Positions 24,582-33,384 of a DNA stretch of 64,000 bases are shown here, piece after piece. Position numbers and translations under genes: made by a program. The notes under the pieces are model-generated. The model was not told where the DNA came from and did not search any database. It saw only the letters and a list, made by a program, of their open reading frames with translations. Numbering within the stretch: the first letter of the stretch is position 1; every line of letters begins with the position of its first letter. This DNA is from Agathobaculum sp. NTUH-O15-33. GTDB lineage: Bacteria; Bacillota; Clostridia; Oscillospirales; Butyricicoccaceae. The stretch is from the NCBI RefSeq assembly GCF_033193315.1, contig NZ_CP136187.1, positions 3,727,501 through 3,791,500 of the forward strand, given 5' to 3'.

Positions 24582-25850
24582 TTAATTCGATTCGACCCGC
24601 GCGCCGCAGATTACGCCGCGGGGCGCGCCGTGGAGCTGCATGCCGGTATAGGGCGTGTTTTGCGCCTTGGAGCGGTAGGTGCGATATACGGTTTCGCACG
24701 AAAAATCAAGCAGCGCCAGACGCGCAAAGTTACCGGGCGCGATTGCCCGCCCCGTAAGGCCGTATATTTCAGCCGGCGCTTTGCTCATTTTTTCGATCAG
24801 CTGCATTTCGGAGAGGTGACCCGCGCGCACCAGATAGGTGTTGCACACGGAAAACGCGGTTTCCAGACCCGTGATGCCCGAGGGCGCGGAAGCAAATTCC
24901 CGCGCCTTTTCCGCCGCCGTATGGGGGGCGTGGTCGGTCGCGATCATATCGATCGCGCCGTCCGCTAGACCTAAGAGCAGCGCCTGCCGGTCGGCTTCCT
25001 TTCGCAGCGGCGGATTCATGCGCGCGAGCGTGCCGTGCGCCGGCACGTCGTCCTCGGTCAGGCTCAGATGATGCGGCGTGGCCTCCGCATAGATTTTCGC
25101 GCCCAGCGCCTTGCCCGCGCGGATAAGCGCGACCGACTGCGCCGCTGAGATATGCTGAAACAGCACGCGCGCGCCCGTATCCAGTGCGAGCGCGATATCG
25201 CGCGCCACCATGGCGGTCTCCGCCGCGGCCATCGCGCCCGGTACCCCGAACGCTTTCGCCGCCTCGGAGCCGAAATTCACGCCCGGCGAGGGCACGAGCG
25301 AGGGCTCCTCCTCATGGAAGGAAAGCAGCAGGCCGGTACGCGCGGCGCGCGCCATCGCTTCGCGGCACAGCGCGGCGGAGGTGAGATTGATACCGTCGTC
25401 CGTCAGGCAAGGCGCGCCCGCGGCGGCAAGCGCGTCAAAATCGGTCAGCGTTTGACCTTTCAGCCCCATTGTCACCGCGCCCGCCTGCAACACCTCGACC
25501 GGCTCGTTTCGGGTCTCTTCGCGCACGCGGCGCACCTGCGCCGCGGTATCGCAGGTGGGCAGCGTGTTCGCCATGCAGATCACGGTGGCATAGCCGCCGG
25601 CCGCCGCGGCCGCCGCGCCGGTGTGCAGGTCCTCCTTTTCGGTCTGTCCCGGATCGCGGAAATGCACATGGCCGTCCACAAAGCCGGGCGCGACCGTCAG
25701 TCCGGCGGCGTCAAAGACCGTGCCCCCGGCGGCAGGCGCGATCGAAGGCGCGACCGACTGAATCACGCCGTCGTCCCCGATCAGGATGTCTCGTTTTTCA
25801 TCAAGGCCGGTATAGGGATCGAGCACCCGCCCGTTTTGGATGAGCAGCAT
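24582..25850 (-). CDS. pyrC: Dihydroorotase
   Basis: 422 residues. Cyclises carbamoyl-aspartate to dihydroorotate in pyrimidine synthesis. Amidohydrolase metal motifs: GFVDGHVHFRDPGQ (HxH), SFHEEEPSL, FQHISAAQS with its His, and the catalytic Asp in IATDHAPH. Length and the NTLP loop match type I bacterial dihydroorotases. An AAGGAGG site precedes the ATG. It is 12 bases downstream of a cation diffusion facilitator, an unusual operon partner; other pyr genes are absent here. Terminator at 24541-24574. Confidence 0.92.
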   Translation of the reverse strand: MLLIQNGRVLDPYTGLDEKRDILIGDDGVIQSVAPSIAPAAGGTVFDAAGLTVAPGFVDGHVHFRDPGQTEKEDLHTGAAAAAAGGYATVICMANTLPTCDTAAQVRRVREETRNEPVEVLQAGAVTMGLKGQTLTDFDALAAAGAPCLTDDGINLTSAALCREAMARAARTGLLLSFHEEEPSLVPSPGVNFGSEAAKAFGVPGAMAAAETAMVARDIALALDTGARVLFQHISAAQSVALIRAGKALGAKIYAEATPHHLSLTEDDVPAHGTLARMNPPLRKEADRQALLLGLADGAIDMIATDHAPHTAAEKAREFASAPSGITGLETAFSVCNTYLVRAGHLSEMQLIEKMSKAPAEIYGLTGRAIAPGNFARLALLDFSCETVYRTYRSKAQNTPYTGMQLHGAPRGVICGARVESN

Positions 25851-25862
25851 TTTCGTTCCTCC

Positions 25863-27029
25863 TTACATCTGATGGTCAAAGGTGACCACCGGATTATATC
25901 GTTCGTCTATTTCGCCCAGCTTGCTTCGCATGGCGAGCATCAGTTCGCGTTTTTCATCGTTCCCATAGCTGAACGGCAGAACCACGTCGAAAATCAGGTT
26001 GATATGCCGTTCGCCGTCCACCACGCGGAAGTCGTGCATGCTGAGCCGCTCGTCGATCTCGCGCAGTACGCCGTCCACCTGCTCGCGCAGCGCGGTGACA
26101 TGCGCGTTATCGATATCCAGCGGGTCCATATGGATGACCAGATAAACGCCGGTCTGCTGCCAGACATGCTTCTCCGCCTCGTCGATCACTTCGTGCACGG
26201 CGACCAGATCGGCGTTGCACGGCACCTCCGCGTGCAGCGAGGCCAGCGAACGGCCCGCGCCGTAATTGTGGATGATCAGATCGTGCACGCCGTCGATCTC
26301 CGGATAGGACAGAACGATCTTTTCGATCGACTGGGCGATTTCGGGATCGGCCGGTTGGCCGAGCAGCGGATCGAGCGTGTCCTTGGCGATGCCGATGCCG
26401 CTCCACAGGATGAACAGCGCGACGATCACGCCGACATAACCGTCCACCGGCAGCGTGGTGAACCGGCCCGCGATCATGCCGACGATGACGACGCCGGTCG
26501 TCACCACATCGTTTAAGCTGTCCTGCCGCGCGGCCATCAGCACGGGGCTGTCGATCCGCACGCCGATCTTATGGTTGAAGGCGCCCATCCATAGCTTGAC
26601 CAGCATGGATACCGCCAGAATCGCCAGCAGCACGGCGGAAAACTGCACCGCCTCCGGATGCAGGATCCGGCTGACCGAGGTTTTGAAAAATTCAACGCCG
26701 ACCAGCAAAATAATCAGCGAAACGATCAGCCCCGCGATATATTCTGTGCGCCCGTAGCCGAAAGGATGCTTGGCGTCCGGCGCTTTGCCCGAAACCTTGA
26801 AGCCGACGATCGAGATCAGGCAGGAAAGCCCGTCGGACAGGTTGTTGAACGCGTCCGCCGCGATCGAGATCGACCGGGTCAGCAAGCCGATGACAAGCTT
26901 GAGCGCGAACAAAAACACGTTACACGCGACGCCGACCACGCCCGAAAGCACGCCGTACCGCTCGCGCACCTTGCCGTCGCGCGTATTGTCCGCATCCCGG
27001 ATAAACAGGCGAATCAGTGTATTGGTCAT
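25863..27029 (-). CDS. Cation diffusion facilitator family transporter
   Basis: 388 residues. Six predicted membrane helices in the first ~215 residues with the family's metal-site helices (ADAFNNLSDGLSC and ARQDSLNDVVTT) and the motif KHPFGYGRTEYIAG. An unusually long cytosolic C-terminal domain (about 215-388) holds the dimerisation fold (YPEIDGVHDLIIHNYG, SLHAEVPCNADL) plus extra residues. It exports Zn, Mn or Fe in exchange for protons; the metal cannot be told from sequence. The start overlaps the stop of the DUF1294 gene (ATGA at 27026-27029), so translation is coupled. Confidence 0.9.
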   Translation of the reverse strand: MTNTLIRLFIRDADNTRDGKVRERYGVLSGVVGVACNVFLFALKLVIGLLTRSISIAADAFNNLSDGLSCLISIVGFKVSGKAPDAKHPFGYGRTEYIAGLIVSLIILLVGVEFFKTSVSRILHPEAVQFSAVLLAILAVSMLVKLWMGAFNHKIGVRIDSPVLMAARQDSLNDVVTTGVVIVGMIAGRFTTLPVDGYVGVIVALFILWSGIGIAKDTLDPLLGQPADPEIAQSIEKIVLSYPEIDGVHDLIIHNYGAGRSLASLHAEVPCNADLVAVHEVIDEAEKHVWQQTGVYLVIHMDPLDIDNAHVTALREQVDGVLREIDERLSMHDFRVVDGERHINLIFDVVLPFSYGNDEKRELMLAMRSKLGEIDERYNPVVTFDHQM

Positions 27030-27310
27030 ATCGTTCCCCTCATATGCAAAATGTGATAGAGCCCGGCCAATATCCCCGCCTGCACCAGCATAACGGCGGG
27101 AATGCCCAGCATAAACCGCTTGTGCAGCGTTTTATGGCGGATCAGCAGCATGGTCGGATACACCCCCGGGCCGCCGCCGACCAGCGCCCAGAAAAACAGC
27201 GTCCGCTCGGGCACGCGGCCCCAGCCGCGCCCGGCCGCCAGCTTATCGTAAACACAAACGACCGCACCGATCAGGCTGACCGCTAAAAAATAATAAACCA
27301 CTTGCCGCAC
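27026..27310 (-). CDS. DUF1294 small membrane protein
   Basis: 94 residues, started at a GTG (27310) with GGGAG eight bases upstream; longer frames starting at 27397 would cross the promoter. Hydrophobic segments (VVYYFLAVSLIGAVVCVYD, MLGIPAVMLVQAGILAGLYH) flank the DUF1294 signature: KLAAGRGWGRVPERTLFFWAL, then GGGPGVYPTMLLIRHKTLHKRF. Function unknown in the family. It is the first gene of an operon with the CDF transporter and pyrC, and overlaps the CDF start by 4 bases. Confidence 0.8.
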   Translation of the reverse strand: MRQVVYYFLAVSLIGAVVCVYDKLAAGRGWGRVPERTLFFWALVGGGPGVYPTMLLIRHKTLHKRFMLGIPAVMLVQAGILAGLYHILHMRGTI

Positions 27311-27347
27311 GGCGTTTTTCTCCCTTCTCTGGAATAATGACCCTATT

Positions 27348-27376
27348 ATTTTATCATATCGCGCCATGCGATGCAA
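27348..27376 (-). promoter_or_regulatory. Sigma-A promoter of the DUF1294-CDF-pyrC operon
   Basis: Minus strand TTGCAT (27376-27371), 17 bases, TAAAAT (27353-27348). Confidence 0.55.
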
Positions 27377-27404
27377 AGCAAATGCGCGCGGCAGCAAAAA
27401 AATG

Positions 27405-27444
27405 CCCGGAACGACGATATATGCCGCCGTTCCGGGTCTTTTTT
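27405..27444. terminator. Terminator downstream of the phospholipase-like gene
   Basis: CCCGGAACG (27405-27413) and CGTTCCGGG (27428-27436). T-runs follow on both strands (TCTTTTTT on plus; seven T on minus). Confidence 0.8.
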
Positions 27445-27445
27445 A

Positions 27446-28393
27446 TCATGCAAAGTCGGTATCCGCCTGCGCGGCGAGCCGCTTGGGGTTGCCGTTGTCG
27501 AACGGGATGTCGAACGCCTGATGCAGGAACCAGCCCGCGTCAAACTGGGCGGCATACTGGCCCGCGAGCGCCGCCGCGCGTATGCGCGCAAGGCCGAACA
27601 GCTCGGGCACGGAATCGGTGCGCTGCTCCGCGGGCGACCAGAGGTTGCACCACGGGTCGTGCTCCTCGTTCAGGCAGTCCCAATCCGGCCAACCGGCCTT
27701 CATGTGCCCGGTCATCAGCGCGCCGCGCCCCAGACGGTCCTCGATCCAAGAGGCGGCGCGGTAAACGCCCCTGCTGTTTGAATACAAAAAGCTTTGCCAT
27801 TTGACCATTTCGCCGAAGGCGGGGCGAAGTTCCTTGGTCGGCACGTTTTCATGGTACACCCGAAGAAGCGCCACATGCAGCAGGCAGGCCAGCACGGCCA
27901 GCTCGTCCGTTGCCAAGGCGTAGTACTCCTCCGGCTCGAACGCGGTGACGGCTTCGTGTTTTTCCGCCCGGTACAGCTTGCAGTCGATATCGCCCTCGAT
28001 CTGGCAATGCACCGCCGAAGGGGAAAGCTTGGCATCCGCCGAACAGTACTGCATTTGCCGGCAGTACACGTAGGGATGGATTTCGCTATCCAGCGCGTAA
28101 TGGCACAAAAAGCCGTAAAAATACGCTTCGGCCACCTCTCGCGCATCGCCGGACAGGCAATGCACGGCACGCGACAGCGTGAAAAACAATTCATCCGTTT
28201 TTTCCGCGTGCATGCGGTTGCCCGTTTTATGCAGCGGACTGCCGCCCAGCAAGCGGTGGTAAAACAGCGGATCCGGCCCCTGACAGCCCCAGCGGAAGCA
28301 GGCCGGCCGCTTGGCCGCCGCTTTTTGCGCCGGCGTGGGGAATACGTGCAGCGCCTGCTCGCCAAACATGTGGTGAGAAACAAAATCAGCCAT
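27446..28393 (-). CDS. Zinc-dependent phospholipase C-like protein
   Basis: 315 residues from the ATG at 28393 (MADFVSHHMFGE); an upstream start at 28420 adds nine residues without family similarity. Histidines and acidic residues typical of the zn_dep_PLPC fold are present: FVSHHMFGEQ, QGPDPLFYH, MHAEKTDELFF, FYGFLCHYALDSEIHPYVY. Bacterial members hydrolyse phospholipids, but this subfamily lacks a signal peptide and is probably intracellular, so the true substrate is open. Monocistronic, with a terminator immediately downstream. Confidence 0.8.
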   Translation of the reverse strand: MADFVSHHMFGEQALHVFPTPAQKAAAKRPACFRWGCQGPDPLFYHRLLGGSPLHKTGNRMHAEKTDELFFTLSRAVHCLSGDAREVAEAYFYGFLCHYALDSEIHPYVYCRQMQYCSADAKLSPSAVHCQIEGDIDCKLYRAEKHEAVTAFEPEEYYALATDELAVLACLLHVALLRVYHENVPTKELRPAFGEMVKWQSFLYSNSRGVYRAASWIEDRLGRGALMTGHMKAGWPDWDCLNEEHDPWCNLWSPAEQRTDSVPELFGLARIRAAALAGQYAAQFDAGWFLHQAFDIPFDNGNPKRLAAQADTDFA

Positions 28394-28569
28394 AAAACAC
28401 CCCGTCCTTTCGCCTATCATGTGTTTTCATTATACATGCTTTTCGACAAAACGCAAACCGCGTTACGAAAAATTTACAAAATACACGGCGCCGGTAAATG
28501 AATTGTATTATACCTCTGTTCATGATAAAATGGACTTAATTCATTGATATTAAAGGAGGCGTTTGATCT

Positions 28570-31500
28570 ATGCGTGACGCGGCGCGGGAAAACATTCTCC
28601 ATCTCGCTGAAAGCGACGGCGGCGAGCTCCCCTCCGGTCTGAGCCGGAGCTTTTTAGAGCTGCTTTGCATGAATATCTCCGGCGGTCTGCTGGGCGGTTA
28701 CCTGCGGGACGGCTTTCCGCTGTACTGCGTTAACGACTATATGATCGAGCACCTAGGCTACGCGGACTACAGCGCCTTTGTCGCCGATATCGACGGGCAG
28801 GTCATGAACGGCATGCACCCGGACGACCGCGCGCAGATCGGCCGGCAGGTGAACGAACGCATGCGCGCCGGTCAGACCTACGAGGTACGGTACCGCATGC
28901 GCCGCGCGGACGGGGACTATATCTGGGTAAACGATATCGGCCGCCGCGTGGTAGACGACGCGGGCCGCGAAATATGCATCAGCACGATCCGCGACATCAC
29001 CAAAGAAGTGGAAAGCAAGCGGGAGCTGGAACGGCGCGAACAGCGGTACGACCGCCTGTTTGAATCGGTGGTTTGCGGCATCGTCCAATACGAGCTGACG
29101 GCGGACGAGGGCCGCGTCATCTTCCACAGCGCCAACCCGGAAGCGATTCGCATTTTCGGCTATACCCCCGCGCAGTTTGCCGCCAAGGAGGATTGGCGGC
29201 TGCCCGCGCTCATCCACCCGGACGACCGCGCGCAGATTTTAAAAAGCGCCGCCAGCCTGCAAAAGCCGGGCGATAAGGACAGCTTTGAATACCGCCTGCT
29301 CCGGCGCGACGGCACAGCCTGCTGGATCATCGGCACAGCCGAGCGGATTGACGGGCCGGACGGCGTGCCGATGATCCAAAGCGTGTTTATGGACATAGAC
29401 CGGCGCAAAAAAGCAGAGCTGCAAAATTTTGATCTGCTGCGGCGCAGCCGCATGTCCGACGAGCTGCTGCGCCTTGCGCTACAGGATACCGATATCTACG
29501 CGGTGCACTATTACCCCGGCGAGCGCCGCCTGATCGTTCCCGCCCGCACGCGCGAGCGCTATGGCTGGCAGGCCGCCTATGAAAACATTCCCGAAAGCCT
29601 TGCCGGCTTTGTCCATTCGGACGACCGCGCGGCCATGGGCGAGCTATTTTCCCATCTGGCCGCGGGCCGCCACACCGCGTCCTGTGAGTTCCGCACCGCG
29701 GACGGCCGCTTTTGGGTGCGGCTGACGCTTTCCGCCGTTGAAGCAGAGGAAAACGGACGGGTGACCTCGGCGGTCGGCCTGATCGAGGACCGCACCGGAC
29801 AGCGGCGGGCGGAAAGCGCGCACTCCGCGCTTTCCCGCCTGAATCAGGAGGTCATGCGTTCGCTTGACCGGCTGTTCTTCGGCGTGTACCGCATCGACCT
29901 CCGCGCCGGCAGCATCCGCGCCGTGCGCGCCCCGGCCGAGCAGGACGCGAACGGCCTTACCGAACAAGACAGCCCGTACGATCCCATCCGCCTTTCCACG
30001 CTTTATCACCCGGACGACCGCGCGGCCTTTTGCCGGGAGCTTTCGCTTGATACGCTGCGCCGGCAGCAGGCCGAGGGCGTGCGCTCGGTCGAGGGCGAGT
30101 ACCGCCGTAAGATCAACGGCGAATACCGCTGGGTCTCGCGCGTGGTCTATCTGAACAACACGGATTTCGGCAGCGAAAGCGCTATCATCGTGCTGACCGA
30201 TGTATCCGACCGCCGCCGCCAGCAAAACGTGCTGCACGCGCTCAGCCGCGAGTATTTCGCCCTGTATTATATCGATCTGGAGGAGGACATGTTCCAGACC
30301 ATTCGCACCTCGCCCACAACCGACGCGCTGCTCGACGTATCCCACCATACCCGGTACAGCGAGACCATACGCCAGTACATCCTCAAGCTGGTGCATCCGG
30401 ACGACCGCGCCGCGGTCTCGGCTTTTTGCGCCCTGTCCAGCCTGCACGAGCTTACGGCGGAGCAGCCGGAACGCAGGCACACGTTCCGCAAGCTGGTGGG
30501 CGAAAACTATGAATGGATGCAGATGCGCTTTATCCTCAGCAGCGACAGCGGCGGCGCGCCGCCGTCGGTCACGCTCGCGGTGCGCAACATAGACGAAGAC
30601 ATTCGCCAGCAGTTGGAGACCAAGCAGCTTTTAGAGGACGCGCTGCGCCGCGCCGAAAACGCCAACATGGCGAAAAGCGATTTTCTTTCCAAAATGAGCC
30701 ACGATATCCGCACGCCGATGAACGCCATCATCGGAATGACGGCGCTGGCTGCCGCCGGGACCGGCGATGAAGCGCGCGTGCGCGACTGTTTGGACAAGAT
30801 CGCCCTATCGAGCAAGCACCTGCTCGGCCTGATTAACGAGGTGCTCGATATGTCCAAGATCGAAAGCGGCAAGCTTGACCTAAACCTTGCGCGCACCTCG
30901 CTGCCCGAGCTGATCGAAGGCTCGCTTTTGCTGGTGCAGCCCAATATCGAGCAAAAGCACCTGCATTTGACCGTCGATCTCAAGCATATCAAACACAAGC
31001 AGGCAAAGTGCGACGCGCTGCGGTTGCAGCAAATTCTGGTCAACATTCTGTCCAACGCCTGCAAATACACGCCCGATGGAGGCAGCATCCACTTTTGCGC
31101 CGCCGAGCTGCCCGCCTCGCGCCCCGGCCACGGCCAATACCGGCTGCTTTGCCGGGATACCGGCATCGGCATGAGCGAAGACTTCCAAAAGCATTTGTTT
31201 GAGCCCTTTGCCCGCGCCGACGATACCCGTACCAGCCGGCAAAACGGCACCGGACTGGGCATGGCCATCGCCTACAATCTGGTTCGCATGATGGGCGGCA
31301 CGATCACTTGCGAAAGCAAGCTCGGCGCGGGCACGGCCTTTACCGTAACGCTGACGCTCGAACTGGCGGACGGCGCCGTCGAGCCTGCCGCCGTTCCGGT
31401 CGCTGAAGGCAAGCGGCGCTCGCTTGCCGGAAAGCGGCTGCTGCTGGTTGAGGACAACGCGCTCAATCAAGAAATCGCGCAGGAATTTTTGCGCATGGCC

Positions 31501-31803
31501 GGCGCGGAGGTCATTTCTGTCGACGACGGACAGCAGGCGGTGGACCGTTTCGCCGCCTCGGCGCCGCATGCGTTCGACGCGATCCTGATGGATATCCGCA
31601 TGCCCATAATGGACGGCTACGCCGCGACGCGCGCCATCCGGGCGTTGTCCCGGCCGGACGCCGCGATCATCCCCATCATCGCTATGACGGCGGATGCGTT
31701 CGCGGAGGATGTGCAGCGCGCCAAGGACGCGGGCATGAACGCGCATATCGCCAAGCCTGTCGACGTGGATCAGCTGCTTCGCCTGCTCAGTCTCTGGACT
31801 TAA
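28570..31803 (+). CDS. Hybrid sensor histidine kinase with multiple PAS domains
   Basis: 1,077 residues, no membrane segments, so a cytosolic sensor. Several PAS/PAC modules fill residues ~30-690, marked by recurrent HPDDRA and YRMRRADGDYIWV-like endings at about 85, 220, 355, 480 and 620. HisKA follows with phospho-acceptor His711 (KMSHDIRTPMNAIIGM), then HATPase_c (NILSNACKYTPDGG, CRDTGIGMS, GTGLGMAIAYNLV). A C-terminal receiver domain (LLLVEDNALNQEIA) has phospho-Asp1008 in ILMDIRMPIMDGY. No output regulator is adjacent, so it may feed a distant phosphotransfer protein. A 22-bp terminator stem follows directly. Confidence 0.92.
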   Translation: MRDAARENILHLAESDGGELPSGLSRSFLELLCMNISGGLLGGYLRDGFPLYCVNDYMIEHLGYADYSAFVADIDGQVMNGMHPDDRAQIGRQVNERMRAGQTYEVRYRMRRADGDYIWVNDIGRRVVDDAGREICISTIRDITKEVESKRELERREQRYDRLFESVVCGIVQYELTADEGRVIFHSANPEAIRIFGYTPAQFAAKEDWRLPALIHPDDRAQILKSAASLQKPGDKDSFEYRLLRRDGTACWIIGTAERIDGPDGVPMIQSVFMDIDRRKKAELQNFDLLRRSRMSDELLRLALQDTDIYAVHYYPGERRLIVPARTRERYGWQAAYENIPESLAGFVHSDDRAAMGELFSHLAAGRHTASCEFRTADGRFWVRLTLSAVEAEENGRVTSAVGLIEDRTGQRRAESAHSALSRLNQEVMRSLDRLFFGVYRIDLRAGSIRAVRAPAEQDANGLTEQDSPYDPIRLSTLYHPDDRAAFCRELSLDTLRRQQAEGVRSVEGEYRRKINGEYRWVSRVVYLNNTDFGSESAIIVLTDVSDRRRQQNVLHALSREYFALYYIDLEEDMFQTIRTSPTTDALLDVSHHTRYSETIRQYILKLVHPDDRAAVSAFCALSSLHELTAEQPERRHTFRKLVGENYEWMQMRFILSSDSGGAPPSVTLAVRNIDEDIRQQLETKQLLEDALRRAENANMAKSDFLSKMSHDIRTPMNAIIGMTALAAAGTGDEARVRDCLDKIALSSKHLLGLINEVLDMSKIESGKLDLNLARTSLPELIEGSLLLVQPNIEQKHLHLTVDLKHIKHKQAKCDALRLQQILVNILSNACKYTPDGGSIHFCAAELPASRPGHGQYRLLCRDTGIGMSEDFQKHLFEPFARADDTRTSRQNGTGLGMAIAYNLVRMMGGTITCESKLGAGTAFTVTLTLELADGAVEPAAVPVAEGKRRSLAGKRLLLVEDNALNQEIAQEFLRMAGAEVISVDDGQQAVDRFAASAPHAFDAILMDIRMPIMDGYAATRAIRALSRPDAAIIPIIAMTADAFAEDVQRAKDAGMNAHIAKPVDVDQLLRLLSLWT

Positions 31804-31809
31804 CCCTGC

Positions 31810-31855
31810 AAACGGGACGCGGCGGCCGCTTAAAAGCGGCCGCCGCGTCCCGTTT
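31810..31855. terminator. Terminator after the hybrid kinase
   Basis: A perfect 22-bp stem (31810-31831 with 31834-31855, starting AAACGGGACGCGG) around AA, bounded by AAA/TTT. It separates the kinase from the convergent aldehyde dehydrogenase. Confidence 0.85.
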
Positions 31856-31910
31856 GAGGAAAGGAGAAAGAAGCTGTGTGCGTCTACACAATGTGCCGTG
31901 GACGCGCACC

Positions 31911-33371
31911 TTAATCGTGCATACGCCACATGTTGTTTTTAACCTTCAGGTACTCGTGCAGGCCGTAGGTGCCGTATTCGCGGCCCGTTCCGCTGTTTTT
32001 ATTGCCGCCGAACGGACAGGCCATATGCATGCCGTTAGGCAGGTTGACCCAAACCGAGCCCGCGTTGAGCCGCCGCCCGATCTGATACGCCTTTTTCAGG
32101 TCTTCGGTAAAGATATTCGCGCCAAGGCCGAAGTCCGTCGCGTTGGCCAGCTCGATCGCGTCCTCCAGCTCGGTATAGGTCGCCACGCAAAGCACCGGGC
32201 CGAATATCTCCTGCCGCCAAGCGTCCATATCGGGCGTTACGCCGGTCAGGATGGTCGGGCGGTAGAACGGCCCCTCCGCGCACAGGCCTTCCATATACCG
32301 TTCGCCGCCATAATACAGCGCCGCGCCTTGCTCAACCGCGCGGCGCACGTGGCCGTGCACCCGGTTCAAATGTTCCATGCTAATGAGCGCGCCCATGCGG
32401 GTCTCATCGTCCAGCGGGTCGCCGATGCGGACCTGATCGCACTTTTGGGCCAGCAGCTCCAAATACGCGTCCTTCACGCGCTCGTGTACGATGGCGCGCG
32501 TCATCGCGCAGCACACCTCGCCTTGGTTAAAGGTGAAGCCCTCGATCTGGCAGGTGGTCGCAATATCGAGATCGGCGTCCGGCTCGATGATTACACCGCC
32601 CTTGCCGCCCAGTTCGAGCACCAGCTTTTTGATGACCTTGGATGCGGCGGACAGGTGCATCAGTTGCCGCCCGACCTCTTCCGAGCCGGTAAAACCGACC
32701 ACGTCCACCTCCGGGTCGCGCACCAGCCATTCGCCGACCGTCGCGCCGCTGCCCTGCACCAGATTGACCACGCCGCGCGGGAACCCGGCCTCCTCGCACG
32801 CTTCCGCGACCATGGCCGCAGTCGTCGGCGTGATGGACGAACCCTTGATCACGCAGGTATTGCCCGCCGCCAGCGCGGGCGCCATCGAACGCGTGAGCAG
32901 ATGAATCGGGAAGTTATAGGGCGCGATGATCGCGGCCACGCCGTACGGCTCGTAGGTGACAAAATCAAAATCCCGGAAATTGCAATCGCCCAGCGGGATC
33001 ACATCGCCCTTGATCTCAAGGGCGAGACCCGCAAAGTACTCGAACGCCCAAATGGCGACGCGGGTATCGAATCCAAACGTATCGAACACCGGCTTGCCTG
33101 TCTCGGCCGCTTCGACCTCCGCCATTTCGCGCTGCCTGCGCCGCATGACGGCGGCGGCTTTCCGCATATAGCCCGCGCGTGTTTCCGCATCCAGCCCGGC
33201 CCACAGGGGGGCCGCCGCCCGGGCGGCGCGGCACGCCTCGGCCACGTCGGCCTGCGTGGAAACCGCGAATTCGTTCACCGCCGCGCCGGTCGCCTTGTTA
33301 TACGAGGCGAACCTTTTTCCCTCCGACCCGCCGCGCCACGCGCCGTCGATAAAAAGCGGAAAATAACGCAT
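31911..33371 (-). CDS. NAD(P)-dependent aldehyde dehydrogenase, last gene of sugar ABC operon
   Basis: 486 residues from the ATG at 33371 with GAGGAGG upstream. Typical ALDH fold: APYNFPIHLLTRSMAP, the catalytic Glu in LVLELGGKGG, the catalytic Cys in FNQGEVCCAM, then EIFGPVLCV and PFGGNKNSGTGREYG. It oxidises an aldehyde to its acid. It lies 13 bases after rbsA-like and closes the transporter operon, so it may act on a compound derived from the imported sugar (for example a lactaldehyde- or glyceraldehyde-type intermediate). The precise substrate is not deducible. Confidence 0.85.
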   Translation of the reverse strand: MRYFPLFIDGAWRGGSEGKRFASYNKATGAAVNEFAVSTQADVAEACRAARAAAPLWAGLDAETRAGYMRKAAAVMRRRQREMAEVEAAETGKPVFDTFGFDTRVAIWAFEYFAGLALEIKGDVIPLGDCNFRDFDFVTYEPYGVAAIIAPYNFPIHLLTRSMAPALAAGNTCVIKGSSITPTTAAMVAEACEEAGFPRGVVNLVQGSGATVGEWLVRDPEVDVVGFTGSEEVGRQLMHLSAASKVIKKLVLELGGKGGVIIEPDADLDIATTCQIEGFTFNQGEVCCAMTRAIVHERVKDAYLELLAQKCDQVRIGDPLDDETRMGALISMEHLNRVHGHVRRAVEQGAALYYGGERYMEGLCAEGPFYRPTILTGVTPDMDAWRQEIFGPVLCVATYTELEDAIELANATDFGLGANIFTEDLKKAYQIGRRLNAGSVWVNLPNGMHMACPFGGNKNSGTGREYGTYGLHEYLKVKNNMWRMHD

Positions 33372-33384
33372 GAATAAAACCTCC